This document shows positions 33,501 through 44,400 of a stretch of 64,000 nucleotides of DNA, in pieces. The position numbers and the translations under genes were made by a program. How positions within the stretch are numbered: position 1 is the stretch's first letter; each line of letters begins with the position of its first letter. The stretch is taken from contig NC_134999.1 of the NCBI RefSeq assembly GCF_051020985.1, forward strand, positions 34,071,160 to 34,135,159. The letters run 5' to 3'. Source of the DNA: Nomia melanderi (Eukaryota > Arthropoda > Insecta > Hymenoptera > Halictidae). Under the pieces are notes generated by a model. That model was not told the origin of the DNA. It made no database searches and saw only the letters and a program-made list of their open reading frames with translations.

Positions 33501-36157
33501 GTCGTCCGCGCTCCGCGGCCCGCGGCGATTCACTGCCGGCTTTGACGTACGCGACGGTGTCTGGTCGCGGTTTACGCGCGCACACAGAAGCCCCGCAGCA
33601 CCGTACAAAAGGCCGTATCACACATCGGTGGCTTTTTGGAACGGCGAGAAAAAATCGGTAATTAAAGCACGGATTTGCCTATGCGCGACCGTGTACCGTC
33701 ACGGTTTACCGGGCGCCGTTCGCTCTCGCGCGACGATACCGAACGTCGTTCGACCGTCGTTTCTTCGTCGATACAAACTTTCCTTTTTCCTGTTCGATCT
33801 AATCATCGGTTCACCGAGAAACAGTGAACAGAGATTTCCCCGCGGACGTGTGCCCGCATCGTTGCGATCGGATCGCGCGACGGTACGCCTAAGAAACGCT
33901 TCGCGAAGTCGTCGAACTTCGGTTTTCGTCTCGAAACTAGTCGTGACTCCGAATTAACAAGCTTTCGAAGCTCTACGGACTCCGGAAGCTGTCGACAACC
34001 CTCTCGCGCGTCCCCGATTCTCCTTCCATAGCCTCTTGATCCACTAACATAAGTTTCTTAAAAAGAAAGCAAAAGCACCGGTCGTGGTCTAGAAATCACC
34101 TGTTAACCAGGTGATTCTCCTGGCGGATCTCCGTTCGGCAAAATGCTTTCTACCGGGAGGGTAGCGGTTGCTAACGCAGCCGGCAACGATCGCAGACGAA
34201 GGGACCGAAGTACCGCCGAGAAAAGCGTGATCGAAGCCGGCTCGTCTTTCCCGGGCGAATGAAAATAATCGGGCGCCGATGGAACCGCCGAAGAGTCGTC
34301 GCGCGAGGCACGTGCGCGCCGGAAGCGTCCAGCCGCGCGCTGTTCGCCTCGCGTAACGTTCAATCAATCGTGCCGTGGCGACCGCCGCGTCGGTCGGGGC
34401 TGAATCGCGAGCGAATGGCGCGTGTCCGTGCTGAGAGTCGCGCGTGCTCGAAGCTCTGTAGAGCGTTTAGGCAGCGGTGAACGGGCGGCGTGAAGCTTGC
34501 AAGCGGCACCGCGAGGCCGTCTGGGCAGCGTGGTGATACGTACTACTTGAAAATAGCAACGACACACTTCGCGGCCTGCTGTCCTGACATCGGACGAGCG
34601 TCGCCAGTGGTTAGCGGCAGTCGAGCGGAGAGAGGCCGAAGTTGGAGCCGTGCCAGGATTCCCGAGGACTTTCTCGGCACTCGTCTCTCCCCTTTCGTCG
34701 TCTCGTTGCTTCGCTCGTGGGCGTCGTCGTCGTCGTCGTTCGTCGTCGTCGTCTAACCCCGCGATCGACGGACGCGGACGTCGGGGACCAGCGAACTCGA
34801 CGCACAGAAATCGAACGAACACCACCTTCCCGCTTTCCCGCGAACTCTCGAGGCCCCCCTCTTCGTCCAACCCTTTCGACTTGTGTTTCCTGCGTTACTT
34901 TTGAATCCCGAGGGACGGACACCTGCGGGAGGGTCAGAGTGAGCGAGAGGGAGGACAGAAAGAGGCAGGGGTTCCCCTCGAAACTCTCTGCTCGACGGCT
35001 CTCCCGCCCCTGGCTCTCTGTTCGATCGCGACCACCCGCGGGACGCCGACGACTACTGCATCGAGATGCGTCGAAGGAATTCCTCGGACTCTCTACCGAC
35101 GCGACGCGACGAGACGCGACGCGACGCACGCCCCTCGCGGCCTCTCTCACCTTGCACGCCCGCCCGCCCGCCCGACCGCACGCGAGCGGACCTGCGCTCT
35201 CCGCGACTGCATTCTCGCGTTTTGGCAATCACCGTGGCCCGCCGCGCTTCTCGCCTCCTGGTTATCGACCGGGCGCTGATAACTCGACGAGCGTTACTCG
35301 TTGAACGGTAACGCGCGGAACGTCCGCGGGATTCCGATTGTTTTCGGCGGCTCGACTCGGCGGACTGGCTTTGGAAAGCTTGGCCCTGTCGGCAACGTAC
35401 TGGCGCGGGATCGAGGTTGTTAACTGTTTTATTAGGTTTCGTATTTTTAGCAATTTCGTACGCTTTCCTCGGGATAAAGGTATGATTGTTAAGTTTCGCA
35501 ATCGAAGCGAGAGAAACGCTGGTTGCCGGTGGAAGGGTTGATCCGTTGTCCACGCTCTGCCGTATCTGCCAATGATACCTCGTTCCTCTGCGCAATTATG
35601 AATTGTTCGCGTCGATTGTATTGAAATGCGTGTATCAACGAAGGAAGTTACGTCTTCTTGCTCAATTTCCTGATGTTGCAAGCCTTGGGCTTGGCGCAGC
35701 GGAGAAACAAGAAAATCGTATTGTCTTTTCAGGTGGTTCTCGGTTGAATTGCAAATGGAACGGTTTAATGTGTCCGCGCGCGGTGTCGCGGGATGTTTTG
35801 TTGCGCGGAGATAGAGAAAGTCAATGGCAAAATCGGGCAGCGAACAGTGGAAAGAGCGAGTCGCTGACGCAACGCGTTGCCGAGCGTGGCAAAGGAATGA
35901 CACGTTCACCGGCGAAGCACGTGGCGGCCACGCGAGGCTTTCATTCACCGACGAAAGCTTCTCTTCCATTTATGAACGCGGCGAGACGCTCAACTTGGTA
36001 TCGTTCCCATCGGTGGAACTGTTTAATTAATTCTCAGACTGTCGTGGGATCGTATAGAACCTGAAAATTGATAATCAGGGTACGGTAACGTTAATGAGAA
36101 TCGAGACGTCGATCCGTCGCGTTCGAGAGAGCCAGCAAAGAGAACCGTCGATCGTGA
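30569..36157. other. vulcan 5' flank / intergenic, CpG-rich
   Basis: No gene recognised. The 33.4-35.6 kb part is especially CpG-dense, with CGT triplet repeats at 34722-34752 and CCCG repeats near 35161. Long arginine/serine-rich frames on both strands are compositional. A CpG-dense island 3-5 kb upstream of the vulcan start codon could hold its promoter and 5' UTR exon, but I cannot define a TSS. Confidence 0.45.
34722..34752. repeat. (CGT)n triplet repeat
   Basis: About ten GTC/CGT triplets with one interruption, in the CpG-rich block upstream of vulcan. Confidence 0.85.
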
Positions 36158-36174
36158 TTTATTTGATCTTTATT
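36158..36174 (-). terminator. Candidate distal polyadenylation signals for GckIII
   Basis: Two TTTATT motifs on the plus strand (36158-36163 and 36169-36174) are AATAAA on the minus strand. They lie about 5 kb downstream of the GckIII stop codon and would imply a long 3' UTR. Nearer AATAAA motifs (for example near 37630 and 39340) would give shorter ends, so this is only a candidate. Confidence 0.3.
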
Positions 36175-36259
36175 TCGTATTTGTACACGCCCTCGGCATG
36201 CCACATACAATCAATATAATACAGTCCAATGCAGCCAAGGTAGAAGTAAAATACAAAAA

Positions 36260-36301
36260 ATATATATATATATTTATATATATTTATATATATATTTATA
36301 T
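36260..36301. repeat. (TA)n microsatellite
   Basis: TATATA blocks interrupted by TTT. Confidence 0.85.
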
Positions 36302-37332
36302 TCTACGTCGATAGTTGTCGTTATTATTATTGTTACCACGATGTTATAACGCTGAAATAGGTTTATGAATAATAGCTAAGAATATAATACAAAGAAGAGT
36401 GCTGTTTAGTACGGTAGGACACGTAATTCGGATTGAACGTGGTGCGGATTACGAATATTCTTCAGCGTTTTCCGACTGAGATCGCTAAGAGAAACGGCCG
36501 CGGTTCTCATTGTTTCTCGTTTTACTGTATCACCGTGTGCGACGCGACGCCGGCGATCGTCGAGACGAACGTTCGAAATCGCAGCCCCTTTCGCGGCCGC
36601 CCGTCGAAACGCTCGCGAAGAAGAGAAGCTTCGACGAACGTCGTTTATCGAGAAACGAGCCGAACGAAGGGAACACCTGAATGCACTTTATACTTAGACT
36701 GCGGTCTTTCAGTGCGAATCCTCCGGTTCAACGTGATCGCCGTAGAATCGATTGTTTCCGGTAAATGGAACCTCGGGTGAAACGGAGAACGAACGAGAGA
36801 GATTCATCGAATCCGATAAGAGTTTCTATTTTAGCTTGCACCGCGAAATCGTGCAGCTTATCGCGACATTAGATCCGCAGTCTATTTATAACGTCACGTA
36901 TGGCTATGCAAAAACGCGAATAATTTAACGGCAATAACCTTGACACCCCCGGGAAACCTGGGTGCCGATCGATCGATAGTTGATTTCCCGTCGACGAAAC
37001 ACCAGAGGAAAGGGTAGAGTTGCGTTACAGTGGCAGTTAACCATTAAATTGACTAATTTATTGCTATTGAATCGTACGGGGAAACGATAATACTTTCGAA
37101 GAACGTGAACGTCCGCGGCGAGAGCTACCCCTCTCCCCGCGTCTGTGTAGTAGTAGTGGCCACCGTCGGCGATCGATGATCGCGACGATTCGGACGCAAG
37201 ACCGACCGCTACGCCACGGATCCCCCTTAAATTAAAACACACCGCTTACACAGCCACACGTTCGATGCCCGGCTCGAAAAGCCTTCGATGTTGCAGCACC
37301 AACAGCCGAACGATCACTGAACGATGCTATTC

Positions 37333-37507
37333 TTAACGCGTTGACTGCCGCACGGAATTCGCGAGCGACGCCGTGATGTAATCGCTTTACATATGATGTC
37401 ACGATTACGCGACTCGATTTTTTAATAGGGCGTGTTCCAGCCGCTGTTCGAAGCGTTTATTTATCGCACATCGATCGAAATAAACGTATCGCCCGTCAAC
37501 GCGTTAA
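37333..37507. mobile_element. MITE-like element E, TTAACGCGTTGAC ends
   Basis: Left TTAACGCGTTGACTGCC; the right end reads on the other strand as TTAACGCGTTGACGGGC. The match is 13 contiguous bases and 15 of 17 overall, around a 141-bp interior. TTAA lies at both termini. Confidence 0.6.
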
Positions 37508-37818
37508 TCGCACGATTCCAGCACTCGAATGGATCAAGGTTGGTAGTGGCGGCAATGGTGGTGGTGGTTTTTGCAAGGATCGGAAGAATAGATGCGGGAA
37601 GATAATTCGTTGAAACCTTTCGAGTTTTCAGAGTGTCTTTATTAGAGCGTAGCCGGTAAGCGTTTTATGGCAGCTTTATGAGGATGACTGGGGTAGCGAC
37701 CGTCGTTAAAGTCATCGAAAAAGAAATCCTAACCCAACGGTGAAACAACGATAAGACGATAAATCCATAATATTAACAGTAATAGAGTGTAGTGTAGGGA
37801 TAACTAGGGTAATTCAAC

Positions 37819-37918
37819 TAAAAGAGAAGAGAAGAAAAAAAAGGAAAAAAAAAACAACGAAAAGAAAAAAGGAAAAAAGACGATAGAAAAGAAAAAGGAA
37901 AGAAAAGAAAGGAAAAGT
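37819..37918. repeat. Purine (A/G) tract
   Basis: About 100 bases that are nearly all A and G on the plus strand, with a few C/T interruptions. Confidence 0.8.
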
Positions 37919-38176
37919 AGTAAAAATCCTTCTGGTCGGGTGTCGCGTGTCTCTCTCCTTTTTCCTCTCTTCCTCTCGGTTCGAGGAAGAGCGATAGAAG
38001 GAAACGGACAAAACAAAAATGTTCACAGGCTGTAGGAAAACGAGTCGGAGAAGAGAGAGAACGAAAGGGGAGTGGTAGAGCGGAGATCGGAGGTGTTCAC
38101 GTTTTTCTAATTAATTATCTCGTTCTTCGTGGGTGATGACAATTGATTTTCTTCAATAATATCAGATTTCACAGCT

Positions 38177-38466
38177 ATCTCTATCTCTCTTTCTCTCTTT
38201 CTCTCACTCTCTCTCTCTCATTCACCGCCTCGCTGACTGGAATAAACGCAACTACGTAACATGTTACTCGCGGGCTTACGATAGTTAGGTCTCTCTGTCA
38301 CCTCTTTCTCTCTCTCTCTCTCTTGCTTCTTCATCCGCACAAATTTCATTTTCCTGGCAATTAATACTATGTCTCGTTACAATTGTTTACGCTAGTTCCA
38401 CCCTCGCCGAACGCTTCCTTCCGTCTTCCGTACCTTTCTCGCTCGGACACACTCAGACGTTCTCTA

Positions 38467-38506
<40 letters not shown>

Positions 38507-38817
38507 TCTCGCACTCTATCACTCTCTCGCGTTCCATTTTTCGCCGTGGGAATCTTCCGTGGCAGGATGGCGCGCGAACCTTGCCGCGACATGAAAACAG
38601 AAAATAATAAAGAAAACGAAAACGTCCATTGAAATTTCTTGTTCGTTCGCGACCACCCTGTATATACACACGATGACTGCCGTCGTCGCTCGTTTCTCTG
38701 TCCTCTCGTTCTTACAAGGAATCTCTTCTTTCTCTCTTTCTCTCTTTCTCTCTTTCTCTCTCTCTCTCGCTCGCACTCTCACTCTCTCTCTTTCTATATA
38801 TATATATGTATATATAA
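38177..38817. repeat. Cluster of (CT)n microsatellites with a terminal (TA)n
   Basis: CT/TTTC tracts at about 38177-38220, 38302-38330, 38461-38511 and 38721-38793, the last running into TATATA to 38817. Plus-strand sequence is pyrimidine, so a minus-strand transcript would carry GA tracts. Confidence 0.85.
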
Positions 38818-40010
38818 TATACTTTATAAAATACATTAGTTTACAAACAACGTGGATTAAGTGCCGACGTCCCGCGGAAGTTATCACAGCTCAGGCTCGA
38901 TCGTGGAACGGCTCGACTAAGAACTCTACCCGGGCGATCTAGTGGAAGAACTCTCTAGCTCGAGGAAAAGAAAGCTGTTTCCCTTGTCGTTTCGCGCCAC
39001 CGTTCGCTTCGACTATTCGACAAACGTCGCTGCTAGTTCCCTTATAAACTGGAATCGGTTCGAGAATCACGTCCGTGGTCTGTTTCGAGAAGGCAAACGC
39101 GTTTGGTCGGCTCAAAATCGCTTCCACCTGTATACGAATCTTAAACGTTACAACGCCTCCTCGCTTTGCTACGCTCGAAACTTGTTCCTCGTTTCGCTGA
39201 AGACGGAGCGAACGCTTTTTTCATTAATATATTTCTATCAATCCGGCTCGACGAACGGCCTGCATTTATTACTACATTTATATATTCATATTAAAAGTGC
39301 CGTCAGATGTCGAATAACATGAAAACCCCATTAAACTTTATTCAACTTTTTTTTTCTTTTCTTTGCTACACACCCGAGTTTTAGACGGTGAATTTTATAG
39401 ACCCGTAAAGCGACTTGCCCAATAAGAAATTTCTTCGTTTCCGGTTCGAACGCGTGGCATCGAGTATGGGCGGAGGAACGAGGAGTGGGATCATTTGGGG
39501 AAGCAAAGACAGTGGCCTTGAGCCGTAAACTGATTTTGCGCCGACTATAGTGGCTAATAAAATACTGTATATCCTTTGATTCCTCGACCGAGATAGACGA
39601 CGGACGATCTTCTCCCCCAGCTGTCAGCTTGGTCACGCGATAAAATAGTGTGTTGGAAACGCAGTACAACGAGATCGTATTGCGGAGCTGCGCAACCGAG
39701 TGGCAGAGACGTCGATCATCAGAACAATAAGACTATCTTATCGTGCTACATACATATGTACAAAGCCTCCGGTACGGAGGCGCCCTTCTTCCTTCGACAT
39801 TCCCCCTTGAATCCGAAACGTGCACTAACGTGGGAAGCAACGGGAAGGCGTTGTCGTTCGATAGGGACAGCGCTTTTGTCTCCTGCCTGGGCTGCTCGGC
39901 ACACTCCTCGCTACTCTTCCACTTTCTCTATCTTGACCCTCCATCGAAATCGCTTTAAATAAATAACGTCTCTACTGATCTGGTTACCGATGCGATTTAG
40001 AACATGTCTA

Positions 40011-40094
40011 TTAATATATACTATATATAATATATATATATATATTTATATAAATATAATATTTATATAAATATATTTATAGATATATCTATAT
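40011..40094. repeat. (AT)n microsatellite
   Basis: About 80 bases of nearly pure A/T, with TATATA blocks separated by TTTATA and AATAT. Confidence 0.85.
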
Positions 40095-40668
40095 GATGGA
40101 TAGTGCATGTTCCGGATGTATCTATTTAATGAGGCAAGATCCCGTTAACGAAATATCCTTTTCTTTCTTCTCTATCCGTCGGACACTGGCTGAGACTATC
40201 ATCTACGCGTTTCCCACTTGTTCCAGGTTTGGGTCGATCACCGAACACGAACAACGTACAAAGAATTCCGAACGGGTGGCTGCATGATTTGCAAAAATAT
40301 CTCTCGTCTATTACCTACATCTTGCGATTATTACTTTTTTTTTTACTCTTCTCTTATTTCTTTTTCTTTTTTTGTTCAGTATTTTCTTCTCTTTAAATTT
40401 TTCCCAAATATACTAGCGTCTTCTTTTTAACGAGCTTCTGGGATTTCTGGGTGGCTGGGGGGTGGGATGGGGTTAATATCTTCAGGAGTCAACGGTAACT
40501 GTCGCCCCCGCGCGGGCGACGATTTGGATGGTACGACTTCGCGTTATTCTCTAGCGGATAGATCTAGACAGAACTCGCTCCGAACGGAATCGTCGACGAA
40601 ACGGAAATCAATATCGGGCTAAATCGCGCCGCGAAGCGCCGCTGGGAACGTCGGCGAGCGCCTCGCGG

Positions 40669-40694
40669 GTCGAGTCGAGTCGAGTCGAGTCGAG
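40669..40694. repeat. (GTCGA)5 pentanucleotide repeat
   Basis: Five tandem GTCGA units in CpG-rich DNA. Confidence 0.9.
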
Positions 40695-41185
40695 ACGTAG
40701 GATAGAGGGGGGACAACGGAAAGCGAAAACGAAAGCTCCGCAGTCGCCTCTTCGGACCGAAGGGAAAGAGCAAAAAAAATAGTCCGGGCCGTCGCAGCGA
40801 CGTCCTTCTTCTAGCTTCCTCGCAAGTTCGGACCCGGCACTCGTCGACAACGTAGCGACTCGTACGGAATAAGAAATCTGATAAACGAGAATCAACGAGT
40901 CGTTACAACGTCAAGATGTTTTCGGACCACATTCTCTTGCGAACCCTCGCCCTCTCGCGTCCCTACGTATCCCTGGAAACAAGTACAAGTTCATACTACA
41001 ATGAAACAGGCCGAGCGCTATTTTCGTACGCTCGACGCAGCTCAAGGTAGACGATAATAATCCCCGCGAGCGGGTAATATTATCGATATTGGATATATTC
41101 TTTTTTCTTTTTTTTTTTTACCTTGTCGAGAGAAAGTCAAGAGACGAAGGTACAAACGATAAAGCTGATGGAAAGAGTAGGATCA

Positions 41186-41416
41186 TTACCTGAGACTGAC
41201 CTTCTCCATCAGCATGGACAAACGACTCTCCGAATGATTGGCAGGAAGTAAAGACTTGAGGACCTCCCTGACGAGAGCCTCGGCCATTCCCGGCGAATTG
41301 CGTTCCGCCGTCTCGAACGCGCTGCGCAACTCCTCGATCGCGCCGCCGTTCCTGCTAATGCTGCTTCCGCCCTCGCCGTTATTGTCTCTTGTCGAATATT
41401 GATGCTTCCGCTGAAG
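41186..41416 (-). CDS. GckIII: GckIII last coding exon: CCM3-binding helical module
   Basis: Acceptor TATTTGTCGCAG|CTT. It encodes LQRKHQYSTRDNNGEGGSS, GAIEELRSAFETAERNSPG and MAEALVREVLKSLLPANHSE, then LSMLMEKVSLR and a TAA stop. EEL-(K/R)-x-A-x-x-x-A-E-x-x-x-P-G-(I/M) is the signature of the GCK-III C-terminal domain. The TAA overlaps a donor-like CAG|GTAATG, so splicing onward to another terminal exon cannot be excluded. Confidence 0.9.
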   Translation of the reverse strand, partial: LQRKHQYSTRDNNGEGGSSISRNGGAIEELRSAFETAERNSPGMAEALVREVLKSLLPANHSESRLSMLMEKVSLR

Positions 41417-44400
41417 CTGCGACAAATAGGGAGAAACAAAAGGTACACCTCCGTCTGGCCTTCCGGAGCTATTACCGTGCTATCTTTATTTCCTACGGTG
41501 CGGGCCTCGCCACGCAACTACCGAGGCATTAGGAGACGCTGATGGGCTCCGGGGAGATTAGATCCAGAGGTTCGCCTGCGTGTTATTGGTCGCGGGGAGG
41601 ATCCTCGCGTGTTAAGGTACACGAGCTTACCTCGAGAGGCCTACACTAGATCTAATCTTCCGCGCCCCCAATGGTAGTTGACTTATCTACCACCTCTGGC
41701 GGAAAGCGTTCGATCAGAATCATGGACAAGATCTGAGCAGGAAATGGACGCTTACCGCGTCCAATTCCGTGGTAACGTTTATGACGGACGGGTTCGTTTG
41801 ATGGAACAATTTTCGCCAGGAATGGTAGAATTGTATTCTTCATCTGAATACTAACCTCGGATAGGAGAGGTAATACGACACCGGACAGGACCGCGCTTCG
41901 CGGATGCTTCAGTTCCTGCGAGCTCCTCGGTCTCTGTTTCTCGGCCGGCCTGTGGTCCAGTGGCCTCCTCCACTCTTTCGAGTTCACATCTTTGTCCCAT
42001 CTTTCTCTGTCTCCTCTATCTCCTCTGTCTCCTCTGTCTCCTCTGTCTCCTCTGTCTCCTCTGTCTCCTCTATCCCCTCTGTCTCCTCTGTCCCGAGTTT
42101 CGCCCCTGTCCCTGCTGTCTCTGGCCTCGCGGCTCTCCTTCAACTCCCTCATCGAGGAATCCCGATCGAAGTCCCTATAATCGCGATCCTCTCGTTTCTC
42201 TCGTGTGTCGACCGGCGGCGGTGGCGCTGCCTCGTGCGGTCGGGACTGAAAAATTCAATGAAAACCTCAGAGATCGGACGCTGCACTCGCGCCATGGGAA
42301 CGAGGGAATTATCGTTTCATGCTGCGCGGGGCTCATTGTGACTTAGCGTTGCGGTGGAAAGAACAGAAACCTCGAAGCCCACGGTGGGTGGGTGGGGTTT
42401 AATCGCGGTTTCGCGGGGCTAGCAGCTTACCGGCGTGTGCTTCGCTTGACCATCGCGGATGGAGTCCCTCGACTCGCTCCTGTAATGATTCAACGTGGAA
42501 TCCTTCGGCGGGGATCTCGAGGCTCCGTTCGCTTGCGGCTTCGCTTGCTGATTATGGTTCGTCGTGTGTGTCAGAGTCAACGAGGCCGGCTGCTCGTCCA
42601 GTGGCAGCATGGGGACCACCGAACCCTTCCCGTGAGGACCTTTCACCGTCATTATCCACGGCTCGTCCATGTCGCTGTCCTGCTTCGATTCTTCCCTGAA
42701 ACGAACACTCATTTGGATCCTCGGAATCGCTCGGTTCCTCAAGCGAGAACGTCAATTCGCAGGGACTGTCGGGTCGCCGGGAATAGGGGATGGGCGCGAC
42801 ACTCACGAGTCCGAATTTTCGCTCTCCGTCTCGGATTCCTCGCTGCGCTGGGACTTCCACTTTTTGTACCGGTCTATCAGGTCGATCAGGTACGAGTTCT
42901 TCTTCGCCTTCCTGATGAACTGGAACTTCAGCAACTCCTTCGCTGTTGGCCTCTGAAACGACCGGAAGAATGATTATTACGCTGGTAACGAGGACCGGGG
43001 GAATTCGCGTGACACGAGATACGATCTTGAATCTTCCATGATGGATCAGTTTCGAACGCAACGCTTCGCGCGAGCTTTAATGAACTCTAATTCAACAACA
43101 GTGCACGCTAATGCGTTAATAATTCGACGGTTTTAAGTTAAGCATCTAGAAAACTGCAGCAACGGAACGAAAGTGGTGTAATTCAGGACATAATGGCTCG
43201 AGCCCAGAGCTTTCTCCAAACTTTCGAGTCGGCAAGTGACAACGACAGAGCCTCGCCTCGCGATTGTTCGAAACACCGACTGGCTCGAAGATTGTTCGCT
43301 AAGTACGGAGCCGGGACAAGAATTAACAGAGCGATACGAGCACGTAGCTGTACGGAGATCGACTCACGTTCTCGGGGTCCTTGTTCAGACAGGCCTCGAC
43401 GAACTCCTTGAACTGCTTCGTGTAATTTCCGGTTAGCTGCGGGGGATTGTTCTTCGGTATGAGGAAGAGCACCCTCATGGGATGTAGCTCGCTGTTCGGC
43501 GGTTCTCCCTTGGCCAATTCGATCGCCGTGATGCCCAGCGACCAAATGTCAGCCTGCGGAACAAGGCGTTCTCAGTTTTACTGCTCGGGAGGCGCTAATC
43601 AGACGCTAACGACTGCGTGACCGATCCGCGGCTATTCCGGGTGCCTCGAGGAGGCCGACAGAACGTTAGACATAGATTTTCCAGTCACTCCATTGACATA
43701 TTTCAACGCTTTCGCGATATCGCAGATACGTTAGACTATTCAAATCTATCATAACAAAATTCTCAAAACTCTCATCGCTCAGAGGCAACGTTTAGCACGA
43801 GAAATTAATTAAATATCATTAGCCGAGGAGTTAGACGAAGTTCTCGAAATCTTGGATCAATACAGACTTCCACGAAGGTTAAATCTGTTGTCGAAGGTTC
43901 ACGAGCGAAGATAGGGGAGGAAAGTTTCCAAATGGAATCCACCGGATTACGTGACTCGATTGGAGGAAATAGCGGTCTCGAATCTGCCGGGATTAAAAAC
44001 TACGCCTACTCCCGAGGACCACGTTCACCTTGGCCCAGCGTAATTACCTTCGAATCGTAGGCGGACTGTTTGATCACTTCCGGCGCCATCCAGAACGGCG
44101 TCCCGACGAAAGTGTTTCGTTTGCTGGTCGTGTTGGTCAACTGACCGGCCACACCGAAGTCGGCCAGCTTCACGTCGCCCATTTCGCTCAGCAGAACGTT
44201 CGCCGCTTTAAAACGAGATTAAAATGATTAGCGAGATTGTTTCGTGAACAGAACGAAATGAATCCAGGCCGGTTTTATTTTCCCGAGAGCTAAAGTAAAT
44301 CGTTAACCGGGTCAAAGAGAGTGAATTTAAGCTTCGCTCGCTTGTCCCCTTATTTACTCAATCTATGATTCTCCCGTAGAATAATTATACACATCTCGAG

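Larger units (their letters stand above)
36175..41185 (-). other. Probable GckIII 3' UTR / downstream flank, rich in simple repeats
   Basis: No coding region is supported. This 5 kb downstream of the GckIII stop holds TA tracts (36260-36301 and 40011-40094), an inverted-repeat element at 37333-37507, a purine tract (37819-37918), four CT tracts (38177-38817) and a GTCGA array (40669-40694). Several minus-strand AATAAA motifs make it a plausible long 3' UTR. Transcription is inferred, not seen. Confidence 0.4.

Noticed and set aside
34364..35304. Overlapping 168-220 codon frames on both strands, very rich in Arg/Ser/Pro
   Set aside because: Produced by CGT/CGA/CCG repeats; several frames are open at once, which is typical of composition rather than coding.
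35262..35969. 235-codon minus-strand open frame starting at a good-context ATG
   Set aside because: No recognisable domain, mixed composition, lies in CpG-rich flank where stop codons are scarce, and overlaps equally long frames on the other strand. Could be reconsidered with RNA evidence.
38367..38942. Leucine/serine or arginine/glutamate repeat frames
   Set aside because: Translations of CT/GA microsatellites.
41904..42346. Plus-strand frames full of Ser/Val/Leu repeats
   Set aside because: Antisense shadow of the GckIII RGD minisatellite exon.
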